Shown: positions 35,016 through 47,500 of the stretch, in pieces | Position numbering within the stretch: the first letter of the stretch is position 1 | How the letters are laid out: each line of letters begins with the position of its first letter | NCBI GenBank assembly: GCA_964019425.1 | Contig: OZ025787.1 | Location: 930,001-994,000 of the forward strand | DNA from: Flectonema sp. DT1601 | Taxonomy: Eukaryota; Euglenozoa; Diplonemea; Diplonemida; Diplonemidae | Direction of reading: 5' to 3' | DNA length: 64,000 nucleotides | The notes under the pieces: model-generated | What the model saw: the letters and a program-made list of their open reading frames with translations, nothing else | Databases searched by the model: none | Told to the model about the DNA's origin: nothing | Position numbers and translations under genes: made by a program

Positions 35016-36966
35016 CGTTCCCCCGAGAGATCGGTAAAATACTTTAAATTTTGTAAGTAGAAAAACCGGAAAATCGGCTCACTGTGAATACAAAATATAA
35101 CATGAACGCAATAATCTGTTGTGATCAAAAGAAATTGACTGCAGTCCTATCGAAAGGACACTGCACAGCTCATAAGTATACCTGTTAATAAGTGTACATC
35201 GATTTTTCAAAAATAAACCAATTAATTCCGGCTGCGAACCAGCGAGGAGATGCAAGGGTACCTTTTGCCTTTTTGCTTTTTTTTTTTTTTTTTTTTTTTG
35301 TGGATTGTCCATTCAATTTTTCTAATGCATCGTTCTTTGCTCAAAGCATCTTGAACGATAGATTACTTGTTCTTATTTTCTATTTTTATTTATTTTTTTT
35401 TTTTTTTAAATGTCATTGGCTACCAATAAACAATACTATTTTACCTTCCAAAATGCTGGAGAACACACAAAGCAGCCAACAGGACTTTTCATAAATAAAA
35501 AAGAGCGTAGTGAGGGGTCGAAAAAGAAAGGGGAAAGCAACTAAAAAACCGTATTAACGAACCTTTATTTGTTTGTTTATTTATTTTTTTTATTTTTTTT
35601 GCACATGAGCAGACTGACACATACCTTGTGATACTTAAAAGACAATAAGCTTTTTTACAAGACAGGGGCAGACTATACTCGAACCAAAAAATGAAAGCTT
35701 CAGTGATACTGCTCAGCCGAAGATCTCATCAACCACAATGAAAATACCCCAAGCAATAGTAGGGAGGTTTTCAAGCACGGCATTAAAAAAGAAAAGGGGT
35801 GGGAGAAGGAAAGCTCTTTAGCAAAATGTAGTATAATTTCTTGCCAACGTCGGCGGATAGAAAATGTTCGCTCGGATCTATCTGAGTATAGTTAACTTAT
35901 CGAAAGAAAACTACAAGGATAGGAAGGGGGAATAAAAAAAAATTAAAAAAAAGAAAGAAAAAAAATTGCTTTTGCTATTCCTCTGAAAAAGAACTCTCGC
36001 GAAGGGAAAAATTTTACCTAAAAAACCAATCAAATCAGATCATCGCACAGGGGAGAGGCAAGGAAGGAGGAAAACAGTTAATTATCATACTTACAACTTC
36101 AGCAACAACAATATAGCAGTCCCTTATTTATTCATGGCGTTGCTGCACAAAGGCACGCATGTTAAATAAGTGATCACGATGATACCAAAACACATTTCAT
36201 GGTTAATTCGCTAACTTAACTGGTACACACAATGTGTGCGACAGGGGGGGTTAAAAAACGTCTTGGGGTGTAGACTCACAATTTGATATGGGTGTTTTTT
36301 TTCTTTTTTCTTTTTTTCTTTTTTTTTCTCTTTAACTTAAAGTTAAAGGAAAAAATGGGAAAATAACGCGACTCTGTCACTAACACACGCTGGTTGCTCA
36401 AGACGCAGTTACTTCTTTTGCAAAAAAAAAAAAGAGGGGGGGAAAAGGTACAGACCTATCTGTGGTCCCTACAAGGGAAATAAGTCTCTTGAGTACAACA
36501 AGCTTTCACTTTGCACAGCACGACGCTTGCATAGCTAGAGGCATGGCCCGGGGCAACAATAGATAATATTAAAATAGTTTGCTAAATCAGTTTGCGCAAA
36601 AAGCATTCTTTCATAAAGAAAAGAAGATCATTATTGCACAGATTTCTCACTAATTATCCTTGTTGTTGTACTGGCGCTGAAGACTTGTGTGATAAGAACG
36701 AAAAGAAAAAAGAAAAACGGGGGAAATCAAGCAAAAAAATTCAGAAAATAGCGATCCATGTATTTAATATTGCTAACATGAAAGTCAAAGTTCAAGTTTT
36801 GAATTTTTACCCTTAATAGAGATTCGATGAAGGCAATTTAATCACTTAGGGAACAACCCAAAAGAACAAAATTAATTCTTTGAGGAACCGTATTGGTAAT
36901 ACATACCGATGAAATAATGGGAGGAACAATTCAAAACTATGTTAAGAAATCGTGTCGAGTTGTTCC

Positions 36967-36967
<1 letters not shown>

Positions 36968-37000
<33 letters not shown>
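36968..37000. repeat. 33-nt T run
   Basis: About 33 consecutive T in spacer DNA, part of a cluster of long T runs between 36.9 and 38.3 kb. Confidence 0.95.
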
Positions 37001-37929
37001 CCTCTCCCTCGCAAGCTCACCACCCTATGGATTACTACATAGTGCAAGCATGCAACTTTTGAGAGTGACTGCTATGTTTTCCTCCTCCCTAATTCTTTTT
37101 CGTTTTTTTTTTTTTTTTTTTAAATATTTAGTTCATCCCTCTTCAAAGAGGAAAGTTTATTTCTTTGAAAAATTCATTTTTGATTTTTTTTTTTTTTTTT
37201 TTTTTTTTTTCAGAAAAAAGACAAAACAGTACCCTCAGAACCTCAGAACCCAACCTCACAAGCTGTTTTTTCTGTTATTTTATTTATTTTTTTTTTTTTT
37301 TAATTATTTTGGAGGTGTGAAGGAGAGGCGCAGGAATTTCCTCTTCATGATGTTCTTTCTACAACAAACGAAACTGAGGGGCAGGGATGAGAAAGTGAGC
37401 GGAGGGGAAAGAACAATAAAAAAATCATAATAATTTTTTTTTTTTTCCTTTAAAAACGTGTACTAGTGGGAAAGTGTCAATGAAAAATATAAAAAATTAA
37501 AAAAAAAAAGGAGACCAGTGCGACAAATCAATTGTGGAATAAAGAACGAAATATCTCCAACATCATTTATTATTTTATTTTTTTTATCGAAGGCAAAGCA
37601 CTTAGATTCCGGGTTACGCTTACAGAGGATCAATCAATCGATACCACACAGCCGTAAGGTTCCCTTAGGTGATCTAGGGACGTAGTTTCTGACAGTGCTT
37701 ATGTTAATCACGTTCTCTTTTTTTTATACCACTTTTTTTTTTTTAAAAAAATAAGGGAGAAAAAAGGGTGGGGGGAAACCATCCGATATTTGCCAACGAA
37801 AAGTACAACTTCATAACTGTAAATAAAAAGTACGTATTAACGGATTTTTTTTTCAGCATCAATAGAAGAAAGAACAGAAAATAAAAAAGGGTTCGTTGAT
37901 CCTCTTATTCGCTCTTTTTCATTAAGTTT

Positions 37930-38090
37930 AGCTTTGGTTTTTTCGCACCGACAAAGTCGGAGAAGAAACTATTCAGATTAAGAGCCATTTATTTATCATA
38001 TCGTCTATTTCCCTGTGCGCCAGTAATACTGTCTGCGATCAACAAAATATAATATAAGGCTTTATCTGAATGGTTTTTTTTTCTTTTTTT
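37930..38090. repeat. Dispersed repeat pair with 55845-55975
   Basis: Shared blocks in order with 55845-55975: TTTTTTCG, TCGGAGAAGAAACT, a CATA-CTAT-TCCC segment, then AAGGCTTTATCTGAATGG against AAGGCTAATCTGAATGG, each followed by a T run. The two are diverged. No coding capacity. Confidence 0.5.
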
Positions 38091-39665
38091 TCTTGTTTTT
38101 TTTTCTTTCCATTTTCCTTTCTCTGATTCGTACACGGTTCACTCTTGTAAGTGTTTTTTTTTTTTTTTTTTTTTTTTTGCTGTAAGGTGGACCGTTGTCC
38201 ATAAATGAGAGGGACTGACAATTACTTATTTTTTTATTTCATTTTTTTTTTTTTTTTTGTTTGAATTTTTTTTTTTTTTTTTTCCATCTCGTAGACTATC
38301 AATCATCATTTTGTTGAGCTCGAAGATAAAAGCCTTTCATCCGAACCCATTTGGTAAGTAAGTTGATTGACACGTCGCTGTGCTCTCAATCGATTTGTTA
38401 TGATAGAAAGAAAAACAGATGTGAAAGCCAAACACTGACCACTGCAAGTTTAAGCTATCAGCCAGTACGACTTTAGAGATATGCCAAGCACATCACCTGC
38501 CACGACCAGGGAGTTTCGTGTGAGAAATCACCGGCCACAAATGAAAGAAGTTTTTCCACCCGTTGATTAGCACAAACTTTTTGGTTTGTCCTTGTCAAGA
38601 GTTTTTATCGATGGTTGCCACGCGTAAGTAATTGTTGTTTGTGTGCACCCTTTCTTTTGTAAGAAACAATAATAATAAAAGGGAAAAGAAGTGAAAAAGG
38701 TGATGTGCCCAACCTTCTGTGTCCAGAGAAACACTCTCATGGACGGCCGACAAGATGCCTTTTTTTTTTTTTTTTTTTTTTAAAATAAAAGTTTTTTTTT
38801 TTTTCTTTAATACCTGTCGGCTTAAGTCACTAAGTGTACAAAACTAAATGGTGTTCATAACAAAGGGGGAATGGGAGGGAAAGGCAAATAATAAGCAGGG
38901 AAATACAAGATCAACAAAAAAAAAAAAGAAAAAAAAATTCCGAGTGCTTCCCACTTTGAGAATAAGAACCTGCCGTACTTCCTCAGCAATTAATACTTAC
39001 TTTATCATTGCAAAGCGAGATACGTTTATGTCTTTCCCCGGAAGACAATTATCTAATACGTTCCGAAAATTGGCTCTTAACTCGAGTCACATGCTCTACG
39101 CTTATCATTCGCACTGTAGGCTACCACGCACGAAATGATCAAACGTAGCTGACAAGTCTGGAGCCTCTACCGCGGTGGGGAAGATGAACGGGAGAGGAAA
39201 TACGAGGAATATTACACAAGACTCTCTACTCAGAAAGGGGGGGAAAAGAGGGGAATGGAAAAAGAAAAGAAGCATCAGAAAAGGGAAAAAAGAAGTTAAA
39301 CAAAACGAAACTTTCCTTTGTCAGGGTTGGGGCATCCCAAGAAGGGAAGGAAGGAGACTGTCCGCAAATTAGTGTCACAAGCGGAAGCTGCGATAACCAC
39401 TCAGAGCTAGAATCGCCCCTGATGGCTGTACTCGGAAGAGGTTTGGCACCAGAGGACAGTTATTTTAAATAATTGATAAGACTAACTAATGAATAGTAAT
39501 AACAGCTGTCAGTTCACTTCTCGATAGCACACCACACGTGACTGTGCTCCAGCTTCGGCAAACAGTTCCACAGCCCAGCAGGCTGCATCATACAGTCCCA
39601 AGGAGGGGCACAGCACACAGATCGTGAAATGAGGGAGGCACCATGAGTTGGGGAGGGAGGGGTCT

Positions 39666-41981
39666 CTATCCTCCACCTCTGTATAATTTTTTGTTTTTAT
39701 CGAGGCAGTCGAGGGTGAATTTCATTTCAGGCAGCATTTCTGCGACACTGGAGAAGAGAGGAGCAACAATATAATTCATGAACGACACCTGACCAGCTGG
39801 GAAGTCGGTATCATGAGAGCGTCTGTTCATGAATGGAGAAATGGTGAGGCCGATTGATGCCTCAGCATCTCCTTGTAGATAGAATTCATCACAGATCCGT
39901 CTTGCCCATTGTTGATAAATTTCAGTAGGTCTTCCACAGTTACTAATGTCAGCCAGTTTGATTGCTATAACTAGAGCGAGTCTGACGTCTTCTTTCTTCT
40001 TTCCCCAGTCAGCTCCGTCACCCATCCGCCTTCTAAAAGCTGAGAAGATCTTCGCATGATTTCCCATATCAGTGGAGAGTAACATCTCTACGACTGTGTC
40101 TCGAATATCTTTACGTTGATCGTCATTCATTGTTTGTAAAATATCATATTTCGGATGGTTCATAAGTTCAAACACAGTCGTGCAATGATGATTTTCCAAT
40201 ACTGACCTATCGTTGTACAGAGTGCTGTTATTGTTGTTGTTGTTTTTTGTGTTAAAAAAAAAGTTAAAGCAGTGGAGACAGCGTTGCGTGTGTCAAGAGT
40301 CATCAAAGAAGGAGATAATAAACACATACCCTAAATAAGCAGAAACTTTTGTATGAAAGTTATTATTAAATCCTGGATGGTTGTAATCGTGAATAGCCGA
40401 TGCGATAAGCGCCGCAAATGAATCCTCAGCGGTCAAGCGACATGCCTGTAATAGTAATTGTTACAAGAGTTAAAAAGGTCATCGTAATTCTAACAAAATA
40501 AAAAACACAAAACACATACTGATTTCATATTACCTACAGTAATAATGTAGTGGGTTATTTGCATAACGTCAGCTGCGTGAAGAGCGTTGTGATATGCGTT
40601 TGGTAGGTATCTGTTATTAGAATTGGTTTGCTTATATCATTTTCTGCCGACCACAACGCAAACAAACAAATACATACCCAGCTTGTACCCCAGTAAAGAA
40701 ATTAACTACTGTTTCTTTTGGTATCTTAAAATGGTTCATAAAACCATATTTTAGAAATAGTGCATAGGAGGTGTAAAATAACGCTTTGCCGCCAGTGATT
40801 TCATCTATTAGGAAGCAATCATATGACCATCGATCAATATGTTCAAAGCACTCAATAAGTTGCCAAACTTTATCATCTGGTAGAGCGTCCACCAGTTCAA
40901 TAATGTCTGGATCTGTAGGTCGTTTAGTAAGCCCTTCCACGTTACTGACAGTTGCTTCTTCGATACGACCGTCTTCCATGAGTCGGAGCCAAGTACTTTC
41001 ATGTTCTGCTTCTTGCGGTATGTAATAACTTGAAAATTCACAATGCGTAAATGGTCTTGGTCCGCCTAATGAATACAATCCATCCAGTGGATGTATTTTA
41101 TTGCCTTCCTTCAACTTACGAATATTCTTAACGACTTTATCAACTTGTGCTTGTAGTTGAGAACTTTCTTTGTGAATTTTTTGCCATTTTTCTCTGAGAG
41201 GATCTAATTTACTACCTCCACCTTGAAAGACTTTTTCGTGGTAATCCGCTGAGGCTTCTTCCATGTTTAATACTGCCTCTCGGCGTTCAGCTTCGTCCTG
41301 TTTGATTATTTATAATATGGTTTTGTTATTGTTGAAAAGGAATTCAGAGAGTTACAATAAATTAAAACACACCTCCTTCATCTCTCTACTCTTTTTATCT
41401 GGTGAATGCAGCGCAGTACTAACGTTTGGTACTTTCTTCCTGTGATAGGATTCACTGAAGGGCTCTATGAAATGTTCCCAAAGAGAGCCGTTCTTCTGAA
41501 CGTCAAGCTCAACAGTGAATGTGAATCCTTTCTCTTTTTTGAATGAGATTTCAATGGTACGTCCGCCATTTCGAACTTGTAATCCTTCCTCTTTTGTGAA
41601 GGCACTGCAGATACTACGCCAAACGATATTCCAACCTGTCGGAAGATTCTTCTCTTTATAAAGTGCGAAATCCGAATCGCTATAATTAGTATAATGAAAT
41701 ACATTAGAAGATCTGTTGTATACAGCAAAGACTACTCCGTGAAGACCTGCTTCTGGAGCATAGTGGGAAACTACGTATGTGGCTTCTTCAGTACAAATAT
41801 CCTTTATAAGTGGGGCTGGGCATATTTTCTCTCTCGATGGAAGGGGTACTGCAACTATTGGGCTTGCCACTGGCGGGCTTTTCGTTGTTTTATACGCAGT
41901 GTTGTCCTCATATTCTTCGTGTGGTTCAACCTGGTACTGTTCTTGTGGTTTAGCTGCTTTCTGCCCTCCACCGCAACCCAT
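39666..41981 (-). CDS. Class I cyclic-nucleotide phosphodiesterase, five exons
   Basis: Exons are 41373-41981, 40678-41297, 40520-40610, 40330-40445 and 39666-40224. The introns (75, 67, 74 and 105 nt) start GTGTGT or GTATGT and end CAG. The exon lengths sum to 1995 nt, giving 664 aa. The C-terminal half is a class I PDE catalytic domain: YHNALHAADV at 416-425, IHDYNHPGFNN from 458 (metal-binding HD at 459-460), LYNDRSVLENHH, ADISNCGRP and a purine-clamp region with AGQVSFMNYIVAPL. It should hydrolyse cAMP and/or cGMP; specificity cannot be read. MGCGGG at the N terminus suggests myristoyl/palmitoyl membrane anchoring. Residues about 65-190 form a beta-rich domain I do not recognise, followed by a predicted coiled coil at about 205-285, so dimerisation is likely. 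There are no GAF or PAS domains. Minus-strand CCCCTCCCCTCTTACCAG ends 88 nt before the ATG. Confidence 0.92.
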
Positions 41982-42068
41982 CTTTACTTTTCTTAATTAA
42001 CTACTTTTTTACTGCTGTTGCTTTCCTTCTTTTCAACAATCTGGTTCCGACCTCAAACGAAACTCTTA

Positions 42069-42092
42069 CTGGTAAGAGGGGAGGGGTTACAG
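42069..42092 (-). promoter_or_regulatory. Strong AG acceptor upstream of the phosphodiesterase
   Basis: The minus-strand run AACCCCTCCCCTCTTACCAG is almost pure pyrimidine and ends in AG 87-88 nt before the start codon. It is a candidate 5'-UTR intron or spliced-leader acceptor. Confidence 0.45.
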
Positions 42093-42339
42093 TACAACAA
42101 GAGCTATCACTTCATTTTTCAATAACGAAACCCTCGGTTCCTGTTGGTTTGAAAATAACATAAACAACTCCGAACGATAACGAAACTAAAGTGAAATAAA
42201 TTAGAACAGAATTTGTTAACAATAGGAACAGAATTGGGGTTTTTTTTTTTTTTTTTTTTAAATCAGTTTACATGTACATAATAACTTTAAACACAAATGT
42301 GTAACACCACACCACAAGAATGAATGATATTGTTAAATA
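42093..42339. other. Short spacer
   Basis: It contains one T run near 42239-42259 and nothing else recognisable. It probably includes the 3' UTR of the beta-helix gene. Confidence 0.5.
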
Positions 42340-43185
42340 TCAACCTAAGAAAGATCCATGTGAAGCTACAACGTTCTCGTTATCTAATTTACCTAACACT
42401 TGATTGTTTTCAAGTTGTGGGACGCTTCCTTTTTTTATAGTTAGAGACCCGTTACACATATTCTCTCTTAGGGTACCCATACCCTCTTGTGATACGATGA
42501 TGGCGTGGATGTTGCAAGTACTGATATTATTACGCTCAACTACTGGGTCAGCTCCTTGTACAATGTATATTCCAAAGGTTACGCAGTCTTGAATTGTGTT
42601 GCCTTCAACGATTCCTTTTGATCTCTTTCTTAGAAATATTCCAAAATGACAACTGTGGATTCTGTTTCTTCGAATTATAACATCAGCTCTGTTTACGTGG
42701 ATCCCATTCACACGAGCATCATGAATCTCATTATCTTCTATAGTAGCACGACCACCTTCAGCAACATATATACAATCCCCTCCTTGTCTTGCATGGTGGA
42801 TTGTGTTTCGGATAATCGTAGGGTTCGCGTCTTTTCCAACTTTTATTCCGTCGAAACCTTCCGAAATATCACACCCTTCAATAGTTATGTCTCCCGAGCG
42901 CACTTCAATCTGACTTGTGACTGAGATATTTCGAATGGTTCCTCCAGTTTTGGCAACAACTCCTCCGTTTATAATAATGTCAGTAATCTCACTGTCGCTG
43001 TCACCTTCTATTGTGATGTTTTTATCGATGACTATCTTTTCGTCGTATTCTCCGATTTTTACGATTACCGTATCTCCATCTTGACATACTTTCAAAGCGT
43101 CAGTTACGGTCCTAAAATCAGCTGTTCCATTTGACATCACAACAAACTGACGAGACTCCGAAACTATCGCTCCGCTTGAGGCCAT
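42340..43185 (-). CDS. Right-handed parallel beta-helix repeat protein
   Basis: A single exon encodes 281 aa. From about residue 12 the chain follows the pectate-lyase-like / CASH beta-helix pattern seen in F-box protein FBXO11 and in NosD-like proteins. It begins with a PARA-type cap (FRTVTDALKVCQDGDTVIV, then GEYDEKIVI), followed by about eight coils of 22-23 residues with recurring I.I..N.I..C / GI.V..G.A motifs. Examples are IEGCDISEGFDGIKV, IRNTIHHARQGGDCIYV, IEDNEIHDARVNGIHV and IRRNRIHSCHFGIFL. No F-box, signal peptide or zinc finger is present, so it is probably a cytosolic scaffold or glycan-binding protein rather than a secreted enzyme. The specific function is unknown. A perfect pyrimidine-AG site ends 16 nt upstream. 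Confidence 0.85.
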   Translation of the reverse strand: MASSGAIVSESRQFVVMSNGTADFRTVTDALKVCQDGDTVIVKIGEYDEKIVIDKNITIEGDSDSEITDIIINGGVVAKTGGTIRNISVTSQIEVRSGDITIEGCDISEGFDGIKVGKDANPTIIRNTIHHARQGGDCIYVAEGGRATIEDNEIHDARVNGIHVNRADVIIRRNRIHSCHFGIFLRKRSKGIVEGNTIQDCVTFGIYIVQGADPVVERNNISTCNIHAIIVSQEGMGTLRENMCNGSLTIKKGSVPQLENNQVLGKLDNENVVASHGSFLG

Positions 43186-43201
43186 AGTGAAGAGATTGTG
43201 T

Positions 43202-43220
43202 CTGGAAGAAAAAAATAAAT
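43202..43220 (-). promoter_or_regulatory. Pyrimidine tract and AG acceptor, beta-helix gene
   Basis: Minus-strand ATTTATTTTTTTCTTCCAG is a textbook 3' splice site 16 nt before the ATG. Such a short leader is common for spliced-leader addition, but a UTR intron is equally possible. Confidence 0.5.
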
Positions 43221-43425
43221 AAATTATTATTTGAAAATTTTCAATTTTTTTTTTTTTTTTTGAAATTGACTCGTGCTTCAGGAATAGGGATCTTCAGAAA
43301 ATAGTGACGTAATATAAACCAGCAATCCTGAGCCTAGATACAGGTTCCTTTTTGCATCAGGTGCTGTAATTACACTGAGACGCTATACTCGTCAGAAGCA
43401 CTCGCAGTTTGACCATTTTGTTGGT

Positions 43426-43465
<40 letters not shown>

Positions 43466-44509
43466 GTATAAAATTTTAAGAAAAAAGAAGAAAAAAAAAC
43501 AGTGTAGACGTAGAGAAAGAAAGTTGTACGGTCGCAATTTGTTAAAAAGTATAGAAAGTGTTTCTATAATAATAACTATCAAAATTAGAACTACTCCAAA
43601 AAGGTGTTTGGTAATTCGTATTGGCAATCATTTCTTCTCACAGATAAAACCCATAGAGCTAGTTGGAAAAAGAGAGGCAAAAAAAAAAGAAAAAAATCCC
43701 AATTTAGGTAAAAAAACGGTTTACGAAAGACTGTCGGCAGAAACTGCATACGGTCGAATAAATGACGACAGGATTCAGCAAAAAAAAAAGCACAATCCGA
43801 AAGCACTCATTGAGTGACCGAGTTAGAAAGTTAACAACAACACAAAAAGACACACTTAATTTTTAAAAAAAAAAAAAAAAAAGTATCATATTATTATCAT
43901 ATTATATTTGATTTCAATTTATTGGTAACAGCGAATTCTGCTCACCGACTCCCAAAAAAGTGATCCAAGTCAGAGTAATAAAAAACACGCGGATAACCAC
44001 CACAAAGCTGAGAAGGCTGAGAGATGGAAAAAATTAACAACAAAGTGGAATCAATGAGTTTTGTTATAAATTTACTTTTAAAATATTGTGAAAGGATAAA
44101 TAAAAATAACAAGAATTGCCCCCAGTAGCGAGCGTGTGAGGCTCAATGTAATGTTTATTCTACGTTTTCTTTTTCGTTCTTCGTATGAGAAATCGCACGC
44201 ACTAAGTCAGTTCGTACTTTTCTTACTCGCAGAATTAGTTTGTTGTGGTATTATGAACCCCTCGCTCTGGACAATTCATAAAAGGACACGCACGCAGCCT
44301 CGGTCGTTATAATGACCTGTAATAAATGAAACAAAAAAAATTCAACTTTCTTTCTTTCTTTCTGTTCTTTCAAATTAGTATTTCTTACACAAGTACAAAG
44401 ATGCCAACAGTGATAGCTTAGCAACCAAACAGTAGTTCAGTGTCAGATTCAGTGCGTTACTTTCGTTGTGTGGTTTTAGAAGAACTAGAATTTCTAATAA
44501 TTTCACAAC
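43221..44509. other. Spacer downstream of the repeat-protein gene
   Basis: No supported gene. It contains A runs at 43427-43457 and 43865-43882 and a (CTTT)n tract near 44346-44362. The short Phe-rich frames are homopolymer artefacts. Confidence 0.6.
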
Positions 44510-47500
44510 TTAATTGATGAAGTGATGACTGATAGCAATCTCCCTCGGTGGGCAAGCAGCAACTTCTCTTGGCGGACAAGCGGCGACTTCCCTTGGCGGA
44601 CAGGCAGCAACTTCCTTTGGTGGACAAGCGGCGACCTCCTTTGGCGGACAAGCGGCAACCTCCTTTGGCGGACAAGCGGCGACCTCCTTTGGCGGACAAG
44701 CAGCAACCTCCCTTGGTGGGCAAGCAGCGACCTCTCTTGGCGGACAAGCAGCGACCTCCTTTGGTGGACAAGCGGCGACTTCCTTTGGTGGGCAAGCAGC
44801 AACCTCCCTTGGCGGACAGGCAGCAACTTCCTTTGGTGGACAAGCGGCGACCTCCTTTGGTGGGCAAGCAGCAACTTCTTTTGGCGGACAAGCAGCAACT
44901 TCCTTTGGTGGACAAGCGGCAACTTCTTTTGGCGGACAAGCGGCAACTTCTTTTGGCGGACAAGCAGCAACTTCCTTTGGTGGACAAGCGGCGACCTCCT
45001 TTGGTGGGCAAGCAGCAACTTCTTTTGGCGGACAAGCAGCGACCTCCTTTGGTGGACAAGCGGCGACTTCCTTTGGTGGGCAACCAGCAACCTCCCTTGG
45101 CGGACAGGCAGCAACTTCCTTTGGTGGACAGGCAGCAACTTCTTTTGGCGGACAAGCAGCAACTTCCTTTGGTGGACAAGCGGCGACCTCCCTTGGCGGA
45201 CAGGCAGCAACTTCCTTTGGTGGACAAGCGGCAACTTCTTTTGGCGGACAAGCAGCAACTTCTTTTGGCGGACAAGCAGCAACTTCCTTTGGTGGACAAG
45301 CGGCAACTTCTTTTGGCGGACAAGCAGCAACTTCTTTTGGCGGACAAGCGGCAACTTCCTTTGGTGGACAAGCGGCAACTTCTTTTGGCGGACAAGCGGC
45401 AACTTCTTTTGGCGGACAAGCAGCAACTTCTTTTGGCGGACAAGCAGCAACTTCCTTTGGTGGACAAGCGGCAACTTCTTTTGGCGGACAAGCGGCAACT
45501 TCTTTTGGCGGACAAGCAGCAACTTCTTTTGGCGGACAAGCGGCAACTTCTTTTGGCGGACAAGCAGCAACTTCCTTTGGTGGACAAGCGGCAACTTCTT
45601 TTGGCGGACAAGCGGCAACTTCTTTTGGCGGACAAGCAGCAACTTCCTTTGGTGGACAAGCGGCGACCTCTCTTGGCGGACAGGCAGCAACTTCCTTTGG
45701 TGGACAAGCGGCGACCTCCTTTGGTGGGCAAGCAGCAACTTCTTTTGGCGGACAAGCAGCAACTTCCTTTGGTGGACAAGCGGCGACCTCCTTTGGTGGG
45801 CAAGCAGCAACTTCTTTTGGCGGACAAGCAGCAACTTCCTTTGGTGGACAAGCGGCAACTTCTTTTGGCGGACAAGCAGCAACTTCTTTTGGCGGACAAG
45901 CAGCAACTTCTTTTGGCGGACAAGCAGCAACTTCCTTTGGTGGACAAGCGGCAACTTCTTTTGGCGGACAAGCAGCAACTTCTTTTGGCGGACAAGCGGC
46001 AACTTCCTTTGGTGGACAAGCGGCAACTTCTTTTGGCGGACAAGCGGCAACTTCTTTTGGCGGACAAGCAGCAACTTCTTTTGGCGGACAAGCAGCAACT
46101 TCCTTTGGTGGACAAGCGGCAACTTCTTTTGGCGGACAAGCGGCAACTTCTTTTGGCGGACAAGCAGCAACTTCTTTTGGCGGACAAGCGGCAACTTCTT
46201 TTGGCGGACAAGCAGCAACTTCCTTTGGTGGACAAGCGGCAACTTCTTTTGGCGGACAAGCGGCAACTTCTTTTGGCGGACAAGCAGCAACTTCCTTTGG
46301 TGGACAAGCGGCGACCTCTCTTGGCGGACAGGCAGCAACTTCCTTTGGTGGACAAGCGGCGACCTCCTTTGGTGGGCAAGCAGCAACTTCTTTTGGCGGA
46401 CAAGCAGCAACTTCCTTTGGTGGACAAGCGGCGACCTCCTTTGGTGGGCAAGCAGCAACTTCTTTTGGCGGACAAGCAGCAACTTCCTTTGGTGGACAAG
46501 CGGCAACTTCTTTTGGCGGACAAGCGGCAACCTCCTTTGGCGGACAAGCAGCAACTTCCTTTGGTGGACAAGCGGCGACCTCTCTTGGCGGACAGGCAGC
46601 AACTTCCTTTGGTGGACAAGCGGCGACCTCCTTTGGTGGGCAAGCAGCAACTTCTTTTGGCGGACAAGCAGCAACTTCCTTTGGTGGACAAGCGGCAACT
46701 TCTTTTGGCGGACAAGCGGCAACTTCTTTTGGCGGACAAGCAGCAACTTCCTTTGGTGGACAAGCGGCGACCTCCTTTGGTGGGCAAGCAGCAACTTCTT
46801 TTGGCGGACAAGCGGCGACCTCCCTTGGCGGACAGGCAGCAACTTCTTTTGGCGGACAAGCGGCGACCTCTCTTGGCGGACAGGCAGCAACTTCCTTTGG
46901 TGGACAAGCGGCGACCTCCTTTGGTGGGCAAGCAGCAACTTCTTTTGGCGGACAAGCAGCAACTTCCTTTGGTGGACAAGCGGCAACTTCTTTTGGCGGA
47001 CAAGCGGCAACTTCTTTTGGCGGACAAGCAGCAACTTCCTTTGGTGGACAAGCGGCGACCTCTCTTGGCGGACAAGCAGCAACTTCCTTTGGTGGACAAG
47101 CGGCGACCTCCTTTGGTGGGCAAGCAGCAACTTCTTTTGGCGGACAAGCGGCGACCTCCCTTGGCGGACAGGCAGCAACTTCTTTTGGCGGACAAGCGGC
47201 GACCTCTCTTGGCGGACAGGCAACAACTTCTTTTGGTGGACAGGCATCTTGTTGTTGGTAGGCAGCAGCATCTTCGGGAGACATGTAATCGGCAGCATTT
47301 CCCCAAACTCCAGGAGGAGGTTTCTCACCAAATACCTTTTGATAAGTCAGATGAGTTTGAACGAACACCTTGCGAAGGTAAGCAGAGTTAACTTCGTCTG
47401 GAACGTTATTGGAGTAACCACTCATACGACTTCCATCGTTATGATATGCAGGCTGGTGGTGAATGTAATCACCGTAGTACTTGTTAGAGAAGTTGATGTA

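Larger units (their letters stand above)
35016..39665. other. 4.6-kb spacer, dense homopolymers, no gene
   Basis: No supported gene. It is the densest homopolymer region of the window, with T or A runs near 35279-35299, 36968-37000, 37103-37122, 37185-37210, 38154-38178 and 38760-38780. The Phe- and Lys-rich frames are translations of these runs. A segment near 37930-38090 recurs at 55845-55975. Confidence 0.65.

Noticed and set aside
36939-37430. 163-codon plus-strand frame
   Set aside because: Built from four long T runs and would be the only plus-strand gene in the window.
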